Source: Tilletiopsis washingtonensis | Lineage: Eukaryota; Basidiomycota; Exobasidiomycetes; Entylomatales | Direction of reading: 5' to 3' | Assembly (NCBI RefSeq): GCF_003144115.1 | Contig: NW_020312017.1 | Coordinates: 302,845 to 366,844, forward strand | DNA: 64,000 nucleotides | Shown here: positions 54,307 to 64,000 of the stretch, in pieces | Position numbering within the stretch: position 1 is the first letter of the stretch | How the letters are laid out: every line of letters starts with the position of its first letter | Notes under the pieces: model-generated | What the model was told of the DNA's origin: nothing | The model's input: only the letters and a program-made list of their open reading frames with translations | Databases searched by the model: none | Made by a program: the position numbers and the translations under genes

Positions 54307-56075
54307 ATGTCTGTGTCGCCTGCTGCGCCGTCGTCGGCGCCTTCTGTGCGCAACACGCGCACCGCTGAAGCCGAGCACAAGGCGCAAGAGGCGCTGGAGA
54401 AGCACAAGGCAGACGAGGCGGGCTTCATCGTGCATGAACGCAGCGTACGTGCCCTCACCCTTCTCTTTCCTCCCGCTCTCCGTCTTCCCGCTCGACTAAC
54501 GCACCGCACAGGCAGACGGCGCCATCCTCAACGCCGAGTCGTCGCTCTCCACCCTCAGCACGCTCCTCACGCCCCTCTCCTCGCTCTTCCTGCGCAATCG
54601 CCACGCGCCGCCTGCCCCTTGCTCCTCTTTACAACTCTCCATCTCCGCCGCTGCTCGCGCTCTGCTGCGCTCCCGCGCCGACGGCGCAGCGCTGCAGGCG
54701 GACTGCACGCTGCAGCTGCGCCAGCTGGGCGCGATGCCGCAGCACGACGTCGTGGCGGTGCTGGAGTGCGCGGGCAACCGCAGGCGCGAGATGGCGCGCC
54801 CCGAGCGGGGCGAGAGCAGCGAGGGCATCCAGTGGGGCGCGGGTGCCGTGGGCAATGTGGCGTGGCGCGGTGAGTTGTGTTTTCGCGGAGGGGGGGGGGG
54901 CTAGCTTGCTGCTCCTGAGAAGAAGCGAAGCTGATAAGGGGTTGAGGGGGGCAGGAGTGAGGCTGTTTGATCTGCTCCGCCTCCTCGGGCTCCATCTCGA
55001 CGCACTTGACGACGCGTCTTCACTGCGCTTCGAAGGCCTGCATCTGCACCTCCTCTCCTCGCAGGCGCTCTTCGGCGCCTCTCTCCCCCTCGCTGCGCTT
55101 GCGCCGCAGCACCTCGTGGCCACGCACGCCAACGACGAGGCACTGCCTCGTGTGCACGGCGGCGCGCTGCGCGCCGTGCTGCCCGGCGTCGTCGGCGCGC
55201 GCTGGATCAAGTGGCTGCGCGCACTGCACGTTGACGTCGTGCCGGAGGCGTCGGCGCCGATGCGCGACGACTACAAGATGCTCTGCCCGCCGGCGGGGCT
55301 GGCGGAGAGACAGCGGAGCGAGTGGCTGGCGCGCATGTCGGGAGCGCAGATGGACGGCGAGATGAGAAGGCGCCTCATGCTTGAACAGCCGGCACTGATG
55401 AGCGTGGGCATTGGGAGCGCCGTGGTGACGCCGCGAGAGGGCGAGGTCGTGGATGTGCATGGCGAGATTCGAGGCTATGCTGTGCCCGCAAACGGTGCGT
55501 CCCCCCCCCCCCACCCTGTCATTCCTCTCCTGCCACTTCTTTTTGCCAACGTCTAATCGGCGTACACAAAACCAGGCCAGGCAATCCAATCCGTCTCGCT
55601 GCTCTTCCTCGCTCTCCCCGCCACGACGCCGCCCTCCTCCTCGCTCTCCCGCACGCACCTGCGCCAGCTGGCGGCCGCGCGGCCCGCGCACGAGTGGCGC
55701 GCCGCGCAGCTGCTCGGCTCGCCGGCGGCGGCGCAAGACGTGGGCGGCGGCACGTGGGGATGGACGCTTTGGCGCGCCAGCGTCAAGCCGCTGCTGCGGC
55801 CTGCGCGACGACGAGGAGAGGCGCGAGGGAAGGAAGAGGCATGGGCGGTGGTGGTACGAGCCTGTGAGTTGCACGCCCTGCCTGACCTCTCTGCGAAACA
55901 CCGTAGATTAGGCGGAGGACTGCACGCTGAAACCCGATCTGTTCGTTCCGTGGGGGGCGCCTTCCGATACAAAACAGCGACGAGCGAGGCGCGGCAGGAG
56001 CAGGAATCGCCGTACAATGTCCGAGGCTTCGCCAATCGCAGCTGGCCCGTCGTGCGCATCAGCGTCGCAAGTTGA
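54307..56075 (+). CDS. Sulfite oxidase-type molybdenum enzyme
   Basis: Molybdopterin oxidoreductase of the sulfite oxidase family, expected to oxidise sulfite to sulfate. Exons 54307-54444, 54512-54869, 54955-55494, 55576-55863 and 55912-56075 give 495 residues. The Moco-binding domain has AVLECAGNRRREM (the Cys is the molybdenum ligand), then GIQWGAGAVGNVAWRGVRL, GARWIKWLRALHVDV and KMLCPP. The dimerisation domain contains GSAVVTPREGEVVDVHGEIR and GWTLWRAS, and ends YNVRGFANRSWPVVRISVAS. There is no cytochrome b5 domain and no obvious targeting signal. The last acceptor is uncertain: the first AG (55905-55906) gives a stop, so I used the AG at 55910-55911, leaving a 48-base intron and an atypical CGGLHAETRS stretch. 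Introns 2 and 3 contain 11-G and 12-C runs. Confidence 0.85.
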
Positions 56076-56242
56076 GCGCGCGCGCGGGGTGAGAGGCGAG
56101 GGGGGTGCGAGGGCAAGCATAGAAATACAACACACTGCTGTGACAAGCGCTACAGAGCCGGGCGCTGAGAGAGAGAGAGAGATGAACGGGGGGGGGGGGG
56201 AGGACCAAAAGTGCTCCAAGTCCCGCCGTCTCGCCCACTACT

Positions 56243-58056
56243 TCACTGTGTCGCCCCCACTCCCCTCTGGAAGCCCACCAGGCGCAGCCTGCGCGCGTCG
56301 GCGGGATGCTCGAGCGCCACGTTTGCGCGCACGAGAAACGCGGCAAGGGCGGCGGGATACTTGCGGCTGTCGACGTACGGCTCGGCGGGCGTGTCCCACG
56401 CGCTGTTCATCAACGACTGTTCTCCCTCGCGGCGCGGGGGGGGGGGGGGGGGGGGGGCGCGAGAAGGGGGCGTCAGCCAGGCCGCCGCACGGGGGAGGGG
56501 AAGAGGGGCGAAGGGCAAAAAGACACGCACGTCGAGTAGGGCACGCAGTTGGGCGCGCGAGCGCGCCGAGGCGTCGGAGAAGAGACGGTTCGACGTGGCG
56601 ATGAGGGCGTTGAGGAGGACGCCTAGGTCGCTTTCTACGAGCTGCAGCTTCTGCTTGAGGGCACTGCTCTCGAGTAGGTTGTACGATGGGCCAGCGAGGT
56701 AAGGCGCAGCGCAAAAGTGGAGTGAGTGGGGAAGATGCGAAAGCTAGAGAATGGAGAGGGGGGGGCAACGTACGCAGCTACCTCATCAGCGCCCATCTCC
56801 CGCTCTCGCTGCTCCTCCATCTCCCGGCGGCGCTGCAGGCCTAGCTGCACGTCGGACAAGTCGGAGAGGAGCTTGCGATCGCTTTGGAAGAGAGAGAGAG
56901 AGAGGACAAAAGAGGTGCAGCGGCGGGGTCAGCTTGTGCGTTCTCTGCCCTGCCGCTTCATGTCTCGAGACCCCTTCCCCCAATGCAGGCCCTCTGCCCC
57001 CCCCCGGCACCGTTCTCCCACTCAGAGGAAGCCCCATCTCGCTGGGGCGCTCCCTGTCCCCCTTTTTGCTTCCAGCACGGGGCCAGCAGACAATCAAAAA
57101 CACTCACGCATCCAGCCCGCACGCCTCGCGCTCCACTTCCCGCCGCAGCGCCTCCAGCGCCTCGTCGTACTGCTGCACACTCTGCAGCAGGCACGCTCGC
57201 GCGTCGAGCAGCTGGGCCAGCTTGCTTTGCGGAGGTGGCAGCGCGGCTAAATCTGTGGGGGGAAGGGGAGGATAAAGGCGGCGTGGCTTCTTCAGCGCCC
57301 ATTTCTGCGCTTGTGATGCCCCCGCTGCGGGCGAAGCGCGCGCGAGCAGGAGGAAAGGCACCCAAACTCACCGGTCTCGAGCAGCGCCAGTTCATGGTCC
57401 AGCTTCCGCAGTTGCAACTGTCGCGGTTGTGCTTCGCGTCAGCCTTTTTCTCGCTTGGGGGCTCTCCTCTCCTCTCTCTCTCTCCTCTCAAGCGCGAGAG
57501 GAGCAAGCAAAGCGCACGAAAAAGCAAGCCCACTCACTTCCTTCTGCCTCAACTGGCGCTCCTGCGTCTCTTGCTCTGCCTCCTCTGGCGGCGGCGCTTC
57601 CACGGGCTCCTCGTCGCCCAGCTGCAGCAGAATCTGTGTTGCATCCATCTCGCGCATCAGCTCTCTTGCCGCAGCCGCAAGCCGCAGCAGCAACAATGCC
57701 CAGCGCCAAACCAAACTCACCGTGCGTATGCGTCTCCACTCGGCATCGTTGCGCACACGCGCCTCTTGCAGCAGCTGCATCATCTCTTCTGTCTCTTCCT
57801 CCTGCTCATCTCCCGCCGGCGCCTTGCCCACGCCCTTGGCTTCGCGTTCCCGTCGCTCCGCCTCTTTGAGCGCCAGCGGCCTGAGGCGCGCGAGGAGATC
57901 GGCCGAGGCCTGCGAGGCGTTTGCAAAGGAGGGTGGCAGGAGGCCTGCGAGCGGTGGTGCAGCGGCAGCGGCAGCGGCAGAGGTGGAGGCTTGCGCCTGC
58001 ACTTCTTGTCGTGCAGACGTCGAGGCGGAGGCGCGTGCGGCGTTGAGTGTGGCCAT
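56243..58056 (-). CDS. CENP-K-like kinetochore protein (Sim4/Mcm22 family)
   Basis: Probable subunit of the constitutive centromere-associated network. Exons 58056-57721, 57660-57538, 57417-57372, 57252-57108, 56881-56774, 56666-56531 and 56416-56243 give 355 residues. An Ala-rich N-terminus is followed by nearly continuous coiled coil (from ARVRNDAEWRRIRT to ALRREVEREACGLD). The C-terminal block PYVDSRKYPAALAAFLVRAN, then VALEHPADARRLRLVGF, matches the CENP-K end motif (an LLR-x-GIA-x-RHP-like block followed by an IRL-x-x-F-like end). I assigned the family from that motif and the coiled-coil layout, so it is likely but not certain. The exon 5/6 junction is the weakest: a CTCTAG acceptor (from donor GTAGCT) is also in frame and would insert extra residues including YLAGPSYNLLES. 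Confidence 0.6.
56436..56457 (+). repeat. 22-base G homopolymer in an intron
   Basis: An uninterrupted run of 22 G on the plus strand, which is a poly-C tract in the last intron of the CENP-K-like gene, just upstream of its acceptor. Other runs nearby: 11 G at 54890-54900, 12 C at 55501-55512, 13 G at 56188-56200, 8 G at 56758-56765 and 9 C at 56997-57005. Confidence 0.9.
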
Positions 58057-58637
58057 GATGAAAGAGAGCAAAGGGTGGCGGAGGGGTGGAGGAAGAGAGA
58101 CAAGCGAGCTTGACGCCGCGCGTGTGTTGCTCTCGCAGCGAAAGCGCGTCGCGGCGCGCTCTCCGCCTCCGCCACCGCGCCGCCGCCGCGCGGCGCGCCG
58201 CCTCGACCTGCACGCTGCCTGCACGCTGGCCACTCTCCCTGCCTGCGCCTGCTGCTGTGCCGCTCTCGTCTTCGCGCCGAAGCGCTCGGCGGGTCCACGT
58301 CGGGCGCAGCTGATCAGCTCGCGCCTGCACCCGACGTCGGCGTGCGGGTGCAGGCCGCCCCCCCATTCGCTGTCAGCACACGTTCACGACGCAAGAGCTA
58401 GACATGGAATGCATGCAACGCAAGGCCGCAGGGGAGATGTGCGGCCTATTGAGGGTGGTATGTGCTGTGGGATCATCGGCGCAGCGGCGACGGCCAGCCG
58501 GGTGCGCAGACGAGCGACTGCTGCACGTGGCGTGTCGCGGGGAGGACGCAGCTGCTGCGCGCGCGGGGCAAGAGCTCCACCCGAGGACGGCCCTTGAAGA
58601 TCTCGCCTGGGCCGGGGGCGACTGGCCGACATGTCCC
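58057..58637. other. Intergenic region
   Basis: 581 bp upstream of the CENP-K-like gene and downstream of GRR1 (both minus strand). It includes an 8-C run near 58360-58367. No gene or known motif seen. Confidence 0.55.
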
Positions 58638-61600
58638 TCATCGTCGGCGCGACTCAAACGCATAGCGCTCCGCACGCGCATCGAGGGCCGCCTGCATCTC
58701 CGCCGCAGCACGCTGGCCGGCGCGGCGCACCGAGTGTTCGTCTACATGTGCCTGCGGCGCTCCCTCTTGGCCGGGAAACACGGCGTGCAGCGGAGGCGTG
58801 GCGAGTGCGCCGAGCGCCTGCTGCTGATGCTGATGCTCCTGCTGACCATTCGGCGCGGCAGCACGCGACGAAGCAGCCTCGCCACCGCCGCCTTCGCGAG
58901 CCGACTCGAAGCTATCCTCATCCTCCGTGCCCGCACCCACGCCCGCAGCAGCCGCCATGTGCGCGTGCAGGCCTCGGCTCGACGACGAAGCCTCGGGTGC
59001 CGAAGAGGCATACGGGCCCCAGACGAAGCCTCCAGGCATCGAGGCGCGCTGGCCGCGTTGGGCTGCGCCGTAGTGCATCGCATGCTGTTGAGGGTGATGA
59101 TGGTAGGCGCCTTGAAGGAACTCTTCGGCCGGCGGGCGCATGAAGGAAGTACTCGCGCTTGCATCGCTAGGCTCGACATCCATGGGCACCGCGCCGCCGC
59201 GCTCGCGCTCGTGGCGCGCCACGTCGTGGTGCGACTCGGCGTTGCGGCGCCGCGAGGAGGAGGAGGAGGCATCGGAGCGGATGGCGCCGCCGCCGTGGCG
59301 GATTGTGTGTTGGGCGCGCCAGTATGCCGCCACGCGCTCGCTCTGGCCTCGTGATGTCGGAGAGGAAGGAGCACCGCCGCCGCCTTCCTCTTCATCCTGC
59401 CATCCTGCCGCAGCATCCGCTCCTGCCGCACTCGTCCTGCCCTCGCCGCCTGCGCCGCCTCCGCCTGTGCTGCCGCGTGGATGCCGACGTTCCATGCGGT
59501 GCAAGCCATGATGACTTGGTCCGCCTCCCACGCCAGCCGCAGCAGCCACAGCTCTTGCCGCCTCGCTGGACCGATGTCTCGCATCGCGGCTTTCCGTCGT
59601 GCCCGACGCGGCAATCTGCTCGAGCGAGGCAATGGCGCGCTGCACCTCGGGCATCAGCACGCCATACTCTCGGCTCGCCTCGCCGTCCTCCCTGTACACG
59701 TCGTGCAGAAAGTCGCGCAGCTTGCCGACGCCGTCGCCGCTGTAGACGCAGAAGGCACTGCGCTGGTGATCGTTGAAGTCCTGGGCGCGTCCACGCGCGA
59801 GTCAGCACCTCTCGACGCACTCCTCTTCCTGCCTGCCACTCACCTCTGGCGGATCGCGACACATCTCCTGCAGCTCGGGCCGTCGGAAGGCCGGAATGCC
59901 CGTCAGGCTGAGATGCGTGAGCTTGAGCAGACGCTGCAGCAGCCAAAAGACGGCCGGCACGCTGATGTTCTCGCAGTAGCTGAGATGCACGCGCTCGAGA
60001 CTCGTGTGGCGGTCGACGAGACTGTAGATGGCCTGGTCGGTGATGTTCGACACCTGTTGCGTTACGGGCCAGTGTTCAGCAGGAGAAGGCGAGAGAGAGA
60101 GAGAGAGAGAGGCTCTGCAGAAGCTGTGCGAAAAGCCAGTGCACCAAGACTCACTCGCACGAGGCCAATGCGCCGCAGCTTTGGCAGATTCGCCGCCAGC
60201 TCAAACACACTGACGTCCGTCAGCTGCGGACAGCAGGCGAGGTCGATGTAGCGCAGCCGAGTGCAGGCGCGTGCCAGGTGCGAGACGGCGCGGTCGGTGA
60301 TGCTGCAGAGATGGGCCGAGGTCAGCAGTCTGGACAGTAGCACGAGTGCCAGCGCCACCGCACGAGTCTCTCCGTCGCACTCACTTGCTGACGTGTCCGA
60401 GATGCAGGTAGTGCAGGTTCTTGCCCAGCTTGGCAATGCTGTACACGGCATCGTCCGTCAGCCGCGTGCACTTTGCAAGGATGAGGTTCTTGATGCGCGG
60501 CACGTGCGTCACGATGCCCTCGATGGCGGCGTCGGAGATGGTGCTGCAGTTGGTGATGTCGAGGATGCGCAGATGGTCGAACGTGCGCGGCGGCGCCAGG
60601 TGCGTCATGGTGGGCGAGGGCATGGGCAGCGTCGCGGTGCGCGGAAAGAGGCCGTCGCCGGAGGAGGCATGACGCAGCGTCAGATGCCCAGCGGCCATGC
60701 CGCCGACGGGCGACGTGCCGCGCGACGCAGGCGCCGACTCGATGCCTCCCCAGCCCGTCTGATGCAGCGCCGACGGGCCCGTGCGCAGCGTGTTCTGAAA
60801 GACGGAGTTGGGCGCGGGGAACGCCAGGTCGGTGAGGGCGCCGCAGTGCGCCAGCCGCAGCTCGCGGATGTGGAAGGCGCGGCGCCACAGCTCGCGCACG
60901 GAAATGTCGGAGATGAGCGCACAGCCCGCCACGTCGACCTCGAGCAGCACGGGACAGTGCATCGTCAGTGCCGCAAAGGCCTCGTCGCCAATGCCCACGC
61001 AGCCGCACAGCTTGACGCGCCGCAGCAACGTGCACGTCTTTGCCAGCGCCGCCACGGCACCCGACGTCACCTTGGCACAGCCGCTGAGGTTGAGCCCTTG
61101 CAGGCGCGCGCACGTCTTGTACAGCATCTCAATCGCGCTGTCCTCGAGCTGCACCAGGTCGGTCAGGTCGGCAGCGACGATGCCGCGCAGATGTTGCAGC
61201 GCCTCGACGATGGCGTCGTTGCTCAGCGCCTTGCAGCCCGCCAGCGCCAGGCGCTCGAGGCGATGGCAGACGCGAAACGGCAGAAAGTGCTCGTCGCGCA
61301 CGTCGTTGACGATGCCGGCAAAGCTGAGGCGGCGCACAAAGCTGGCGTACTCAAACGTCGTGTCGGGCGCCTCGAGGACGTGGGTGAAGAGCTCCAGCGT
61401 GTCCATGTTGGGGAACGCCGGCCGGTGCCAGAGCAGCTCGACGCCGCACAGACACCACGCCTTGCAGACGAGCAGGCAGCGGAAAAGATCGGCAGGCCGA
61501 TGTGCCACGTATTTGAAGATGTGCAGCAGAATCTCGTGTGGCAGCTCTGAGGGCGACGGCGACGGCTCGTAGTCTGCCGCGGCGCTGCTGCCTTCTGCAT

Positions 61601-61943
61601 CCATCATGCTCGAGCCCGACGTCTGGGGCGAGACGGCAAGCACGTCTGCGGCACTGCGCGCCTTGATGGTGTTGCGCCGCGACGAGAGGCGGAAGGGCGC
61701 CGAGCTGAAGTCGTCTGCAAAGTCTGCCGCATCGTCGTCGTCGTCATCGTCGGCGCCGCTCTGCGACGTGCTGGAGGGCGACGGCGGCGGGTGCGAGGTG
61801 CGGCGACGCGCGGCGGCACTGCCACTGCCGCCGCCGCCATGTGCAGACGACGAGTGCCGGCTCGACACGGGCCCCGAGCTGGGTGCGGGCGAGGGCGTCT
61901 GCGAGCTCGGCCCGGCGCCGTCGGCGGCGGTGAGGCGCGCCAT
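58638..61943 (-). CDS. GRR1: F-box/leucine-rich-repeat protein GRR1 (SCF ubiquitin ligase)
   Basis: Substrate receptor of an SCF ubiquitin ligase; in yeast it controls glucose sensing, G1 cyclins and nutrient transport. Exons 61943-60385, 60302-60155, 60053-59844 and 59780-58638 give 1019 residues. A Ser/Pro/Asp-rich N-terminus (1-131) precedes the F-box SELPHEILLHIFKYVAHRPA (about 132-175). Leucine-rich repeats of the cysteine-containing type follow, such as LQGLNLSGCAKVTSGAVAAL and LRYIDLACCPQLTDVSVFEL. They are interrupted by a roughly 75-residue polar insertion (around residues 410-480), as is common in fungal GRR1. After the repeats, GIPAFRRPELQEMCRDPPE and FCVYSGDGVGKLRDFL are conserved in GRR1 orthologues. 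The long C-terminus is Gly/Ala/His/Ser-rich. ATG 61943 was chosen as the start of protein-like sequence (MARLTAADGAG). Confidence 0.95.
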
Positions 61944-63330
61944 GCGAGCAGCGCGGGGGCACGGCGCGGCGGGCGCCAGAGGTGAGAGGGCGCGGAAGAC
62001 TTGCCGAGGTGCACGCTCGCGGCGAGTGCTGGCAGTGGTGGTGAGACACGGCGAGCTCGCTGTGCCGCGAGGGGTGCGCCTGTGCAGTCGGCGAGGCGCG
62101 GCGCGGCGCTCACGCAGACGGGCAGGCCGACGCCGACGCGCCAGAGGGCGCAGCGGAGCGTGCGGCGGCGATGCGCGCGGCGGCGACGTGGGCCGCTCGA
62201 GGCGGGCGCGCGGGAGGAGCGAGCTCAGCTCCGGCCAGCAGGAGAGGGCCGCGCGTTGGGAGCTGGAGGAGCGTGCGCGGCGGGCGGAGCGGCGAGCGGC
62301 GGGCGATAAGGGGCGGCAGAGGTGCGAGCCGCGGCGGAGGTGCAGGGCGAGAGCAGCAGCTGATAGAGGCTGAGGAGTGAGCGAGGAGTCGCAGCTGCGC
62401 GTTGCGGGTGCTGGAGGTGTGAGGGTGACGCTGTGATGCTCGTCTCCGCACCCCGATGCCTCGCTGCTGGCCCCTGCTCGATGGCGCGCGACGGGCAAAG
62501 GCGCGTCGCCAGCGCCGCCGCGCGCGCCAAGCTGGCGGTGTGCCGCTGGCGCTGCGCCGAGCGGTCGGTGTCGCTGCAGCTTCGTGTGCGCTTCTCTGCG
62601 GGTGCACGGCAACGCCGCACCACGCTCAGCCCTCGCTGCCATGCGCCCGGGGCGTCGGCTGACGAGCGTGCCCAGGCCCTGCTCCTGCTCGCAGCCACCT
62701 CAGCCAAGCTCCTGCGATCAGCCAAGCTTGACGCGTGCGCTGCGCCGAGCCGAGCACGCAGCCCTTTGCGGCGACGAGGCGCCGTGTGCGGCAGCATGCC
62801 ATGTGGAGTAGCAGCGTGCCTGGCATGCCCGATTGTCCTCTTTGGCGCCCCATCCAGCCAGCCTCACACGCACCCTGCACGCCCGCGATCGGCTCTGCAG
62901 CAGCAAGACAGCATTCTGATAGCAAACGCTTGCCAGCGTGTCCAGCGAGGCGAGGCTGCTGCCTGGCTGGTGGGAGAGAGCAGAGGCGGGGGCAGCCCGC
63001 GTGATGAGACGTCGACGGCGCGGCAGCGTGGGAGCGGCGGTCCCGCGAATTCAAAAAGCCGAGTACAAGCTGCGCGGCCCGGAGTTGTATCGCTGTATTC
63101 GCCTTCAGCTCGCCCTTGCGCGGCGGCCGTCGCATCGCCAGCCGCCGCCGTCGCTCGCGCGATTTTCACCCCGACCGCGACTCCCTCCCCCTCAGCAACG
63201 CCCGGCGCGCCCCATCCAGCTCCAGCCGCGAGCAGCCTCCAGGTGGCAGTCCGCCTCGGCCGTGCCTCCACTTGAGCTCGGCCTCGCCGCCCAGCACACG
63301 CCCCGCATACATACCCGCATCTCAGCAGCC
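61944..63330. promoter_or_regulatory. Long divergent upstream region of GRR1 and the polyQ gene
   Basis: 1387 bp between two divergent start codons. Frames stay open on both strands through much of it because of the high GC content, but none shows a recognisable protein. Long upstream regions are common for regulatory genes such as GRR1. I saw no TATA box. Confidence 0.5.
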
Positions 63331-63392
63331 ATGAGCGGCATGGCATCGACGCCGAGCCTCGACGGCGCCGCAGCGGCGCTGCTGTACGAGGC

Positions 63393-63428
<36 letters not shown>

Positions 63429-64000
63429 CACGGCCGCCGCCGCCGCCGCCGCCGCCGTGGAGCAGCAGGCGGCCGACGAGGCCAAGGCGGCGCGCCGCGA
63501 GCGCAAGAAGCGCAAGGCCGCCGCCGCCGGACTCAGCGACGACCCCGAGGAGGAGGCGCGCGCCGAGGCAAAGGCGGCCAAGCGTGCGGCCAAGGAGGCG
63601 CGCCGGGCCATGCGCGCGGCCCAGGCGGGCGAGGCAGGCGAGGCTCCCATGGCGCCGCCGCCGTCGGCAAAGACGCTCGAGAAGGCGGCGCGCAAGGCTG
63701 CCCGGCATGCCGAACGCGTGGCGCGCAAGGAGGAGAAGGCCCATGCCAAGCTGGCACGGCGGCAGCAAGAGCAGGAGCAGGAGCAGCTGCAGCACGAGCA
63801 GCTGCAGCACGAGCAGCAGGAGCTGCAGGAGCACGATCAGCAGCAGCAGCAGCTCGACGAGCAGCAGGCACAGCAGTACGCCGAGCTCGAGGCGGCGGCC
63901 GCTGCTGGCCATCCCGGCGAGCTGCTCGAGCACATGCACCACGACGAGGACGACGACGAGGCCAAGCGTCTCAAGATGGAGCAGGAGCAGCAGCTCAACG
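63331..64000 (+). CDS. PolyQ/polyA, charged coiled-coil protein (5' part only)
   Basis: Open from ATG 63331 to the right edge, 223 codons without a stop; the 3' end lies outside the window. MSGMASTPSLDGAAAALLYE is followed by 11 consecutive Gln, then an Ala run, then a strongly basic stretch (DEAKAARRERKKRKAAAAG). Next comes a long charged helix rich in Ala, Lys, Arg, Glu and Gln (QQEQEQEQLQHEQLQHEQQ) and an acidic patch HHDEDDDEAKRLKM. The basic RRERKKRK stretch is a likely nuclear localisation signal. Gln-rich fungal proteins of this sort are often transcriptional regulators, but the family cannot be named from this part. Confidence 0.75.
63394..63426 (+). repeat. In-frame (CAG)11 repeat
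   Basis: Eleven pure CAG codons encoding polyglutamine near the start of the last gene, followed closely by a GCC run encoding poly-Ala. Pure trinucleotide runs like this tend to vary in length between strains. Confidence 0.9.

Noticed and set aside
1-64000. A secondary-metabolite cluster, defence island or mobile element in the window
   Set aside because: Gene content is unrelated housekeeping functions; no synthase, transposase, integrase, reverse transcriptase, terminal repeat or target-site duplication was seen.

Overview
The window looks like nuclear DNA of a GC-rich, intron-dense basidiomycete fungus. Support for this: about 26 genes, nearly all unrelated eukaryotic housekeeping genes on both strands; roughly 90 short introns (mostly 48-150 bases) with donors GTGAGT or GTGCGT, CTGAC/CTCAC branch sites and CAG/TAG acceptors; and fungal signature genes (VTC1, GRR1, ARB1, metacaspase, TIM50). 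A Ustilaginomycotina-type yeast or smut relative is my best guess, but that is inference. I saw no transposon, tRNA, rRNA or CRISPR array. Exon borders were placed by hand from splice signals and reading frame.

Layout. 0-11 kb: the end of an unknown gene; TIM50 (-); an unknown mitochondrial coiled-coil membrane protein (+); a 1063-residue protein with a C-terminal Myb domain (-); an unknown 654-residue protein (+). 11-21 kb: glutaryl-CoA dehydrogenase (+); a DHA1-type MFS transporter (-); a 2-kb gene-poor stretch; a long disordered protein carrying an RNase H1-type RNA/DNA-hybrid-binding domain (+). 21-32.6 kb: a TB2/DP1/HVA22-like ER-shaping protein with a long tail (-); TCTP (-); a CNBP/Gis2-type zinc-knuckle protein (-) sharing a 301-bp divergent promoter with NOP14 (+); methionine-R-sulfoxide reductase B (+). 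32.6-44 kb: a coiled-coil protein with a reading-frame break (-); ARB1 (-) divergent from mitoribosomal mL41 (+); a TMEM69/DUF3429 mitochondrial protein (-); an unknown membrane-anchored protein (+). 44-54 kb: clathrin light chain (-); ribosomal proteins S11 (-) and S12 (+) in a divergent pair; VTC1 (-); metacaspase with 13 exons (-). 54-64 kb: sulfite oxidase-type molybdoenzyme (+); a CENP-K-like kinetochore protein (-); the F-box/LRR protein GRR1 (-); and the start of a polyQ/polyA protein running off the right edge.

How the genes relate. There is no operon or biosynthetic cluster. Several neighbours share broad themes: ribosome production (NOP14, ARB1, S11, S12, CNBP-like, TCTP) and mitochondria (TIM50, mL41, TMEM69-like, glutaryl-CoA dehydrogenase, possibly MsrB). 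Two head-to-head pairs probably share promoters (CNBP-like/NOP14 and S11/S12), and the first has a perfect 18-bp palindrome midway.

I did not find a clear-cut new multi-gene system. The most interesting items are the hybrid-binding-domain protein without a catalytic RNase H domain, the metacaspase whose catalytic cysteine sits on a 15-base exon, the palindrome between CNBP-like and NOP14, a cluster of G/C homopolymer tracts around 54.9-58.4 kb, and a 1.1-kb unexplained stretch at 47.9-49.0 kb.
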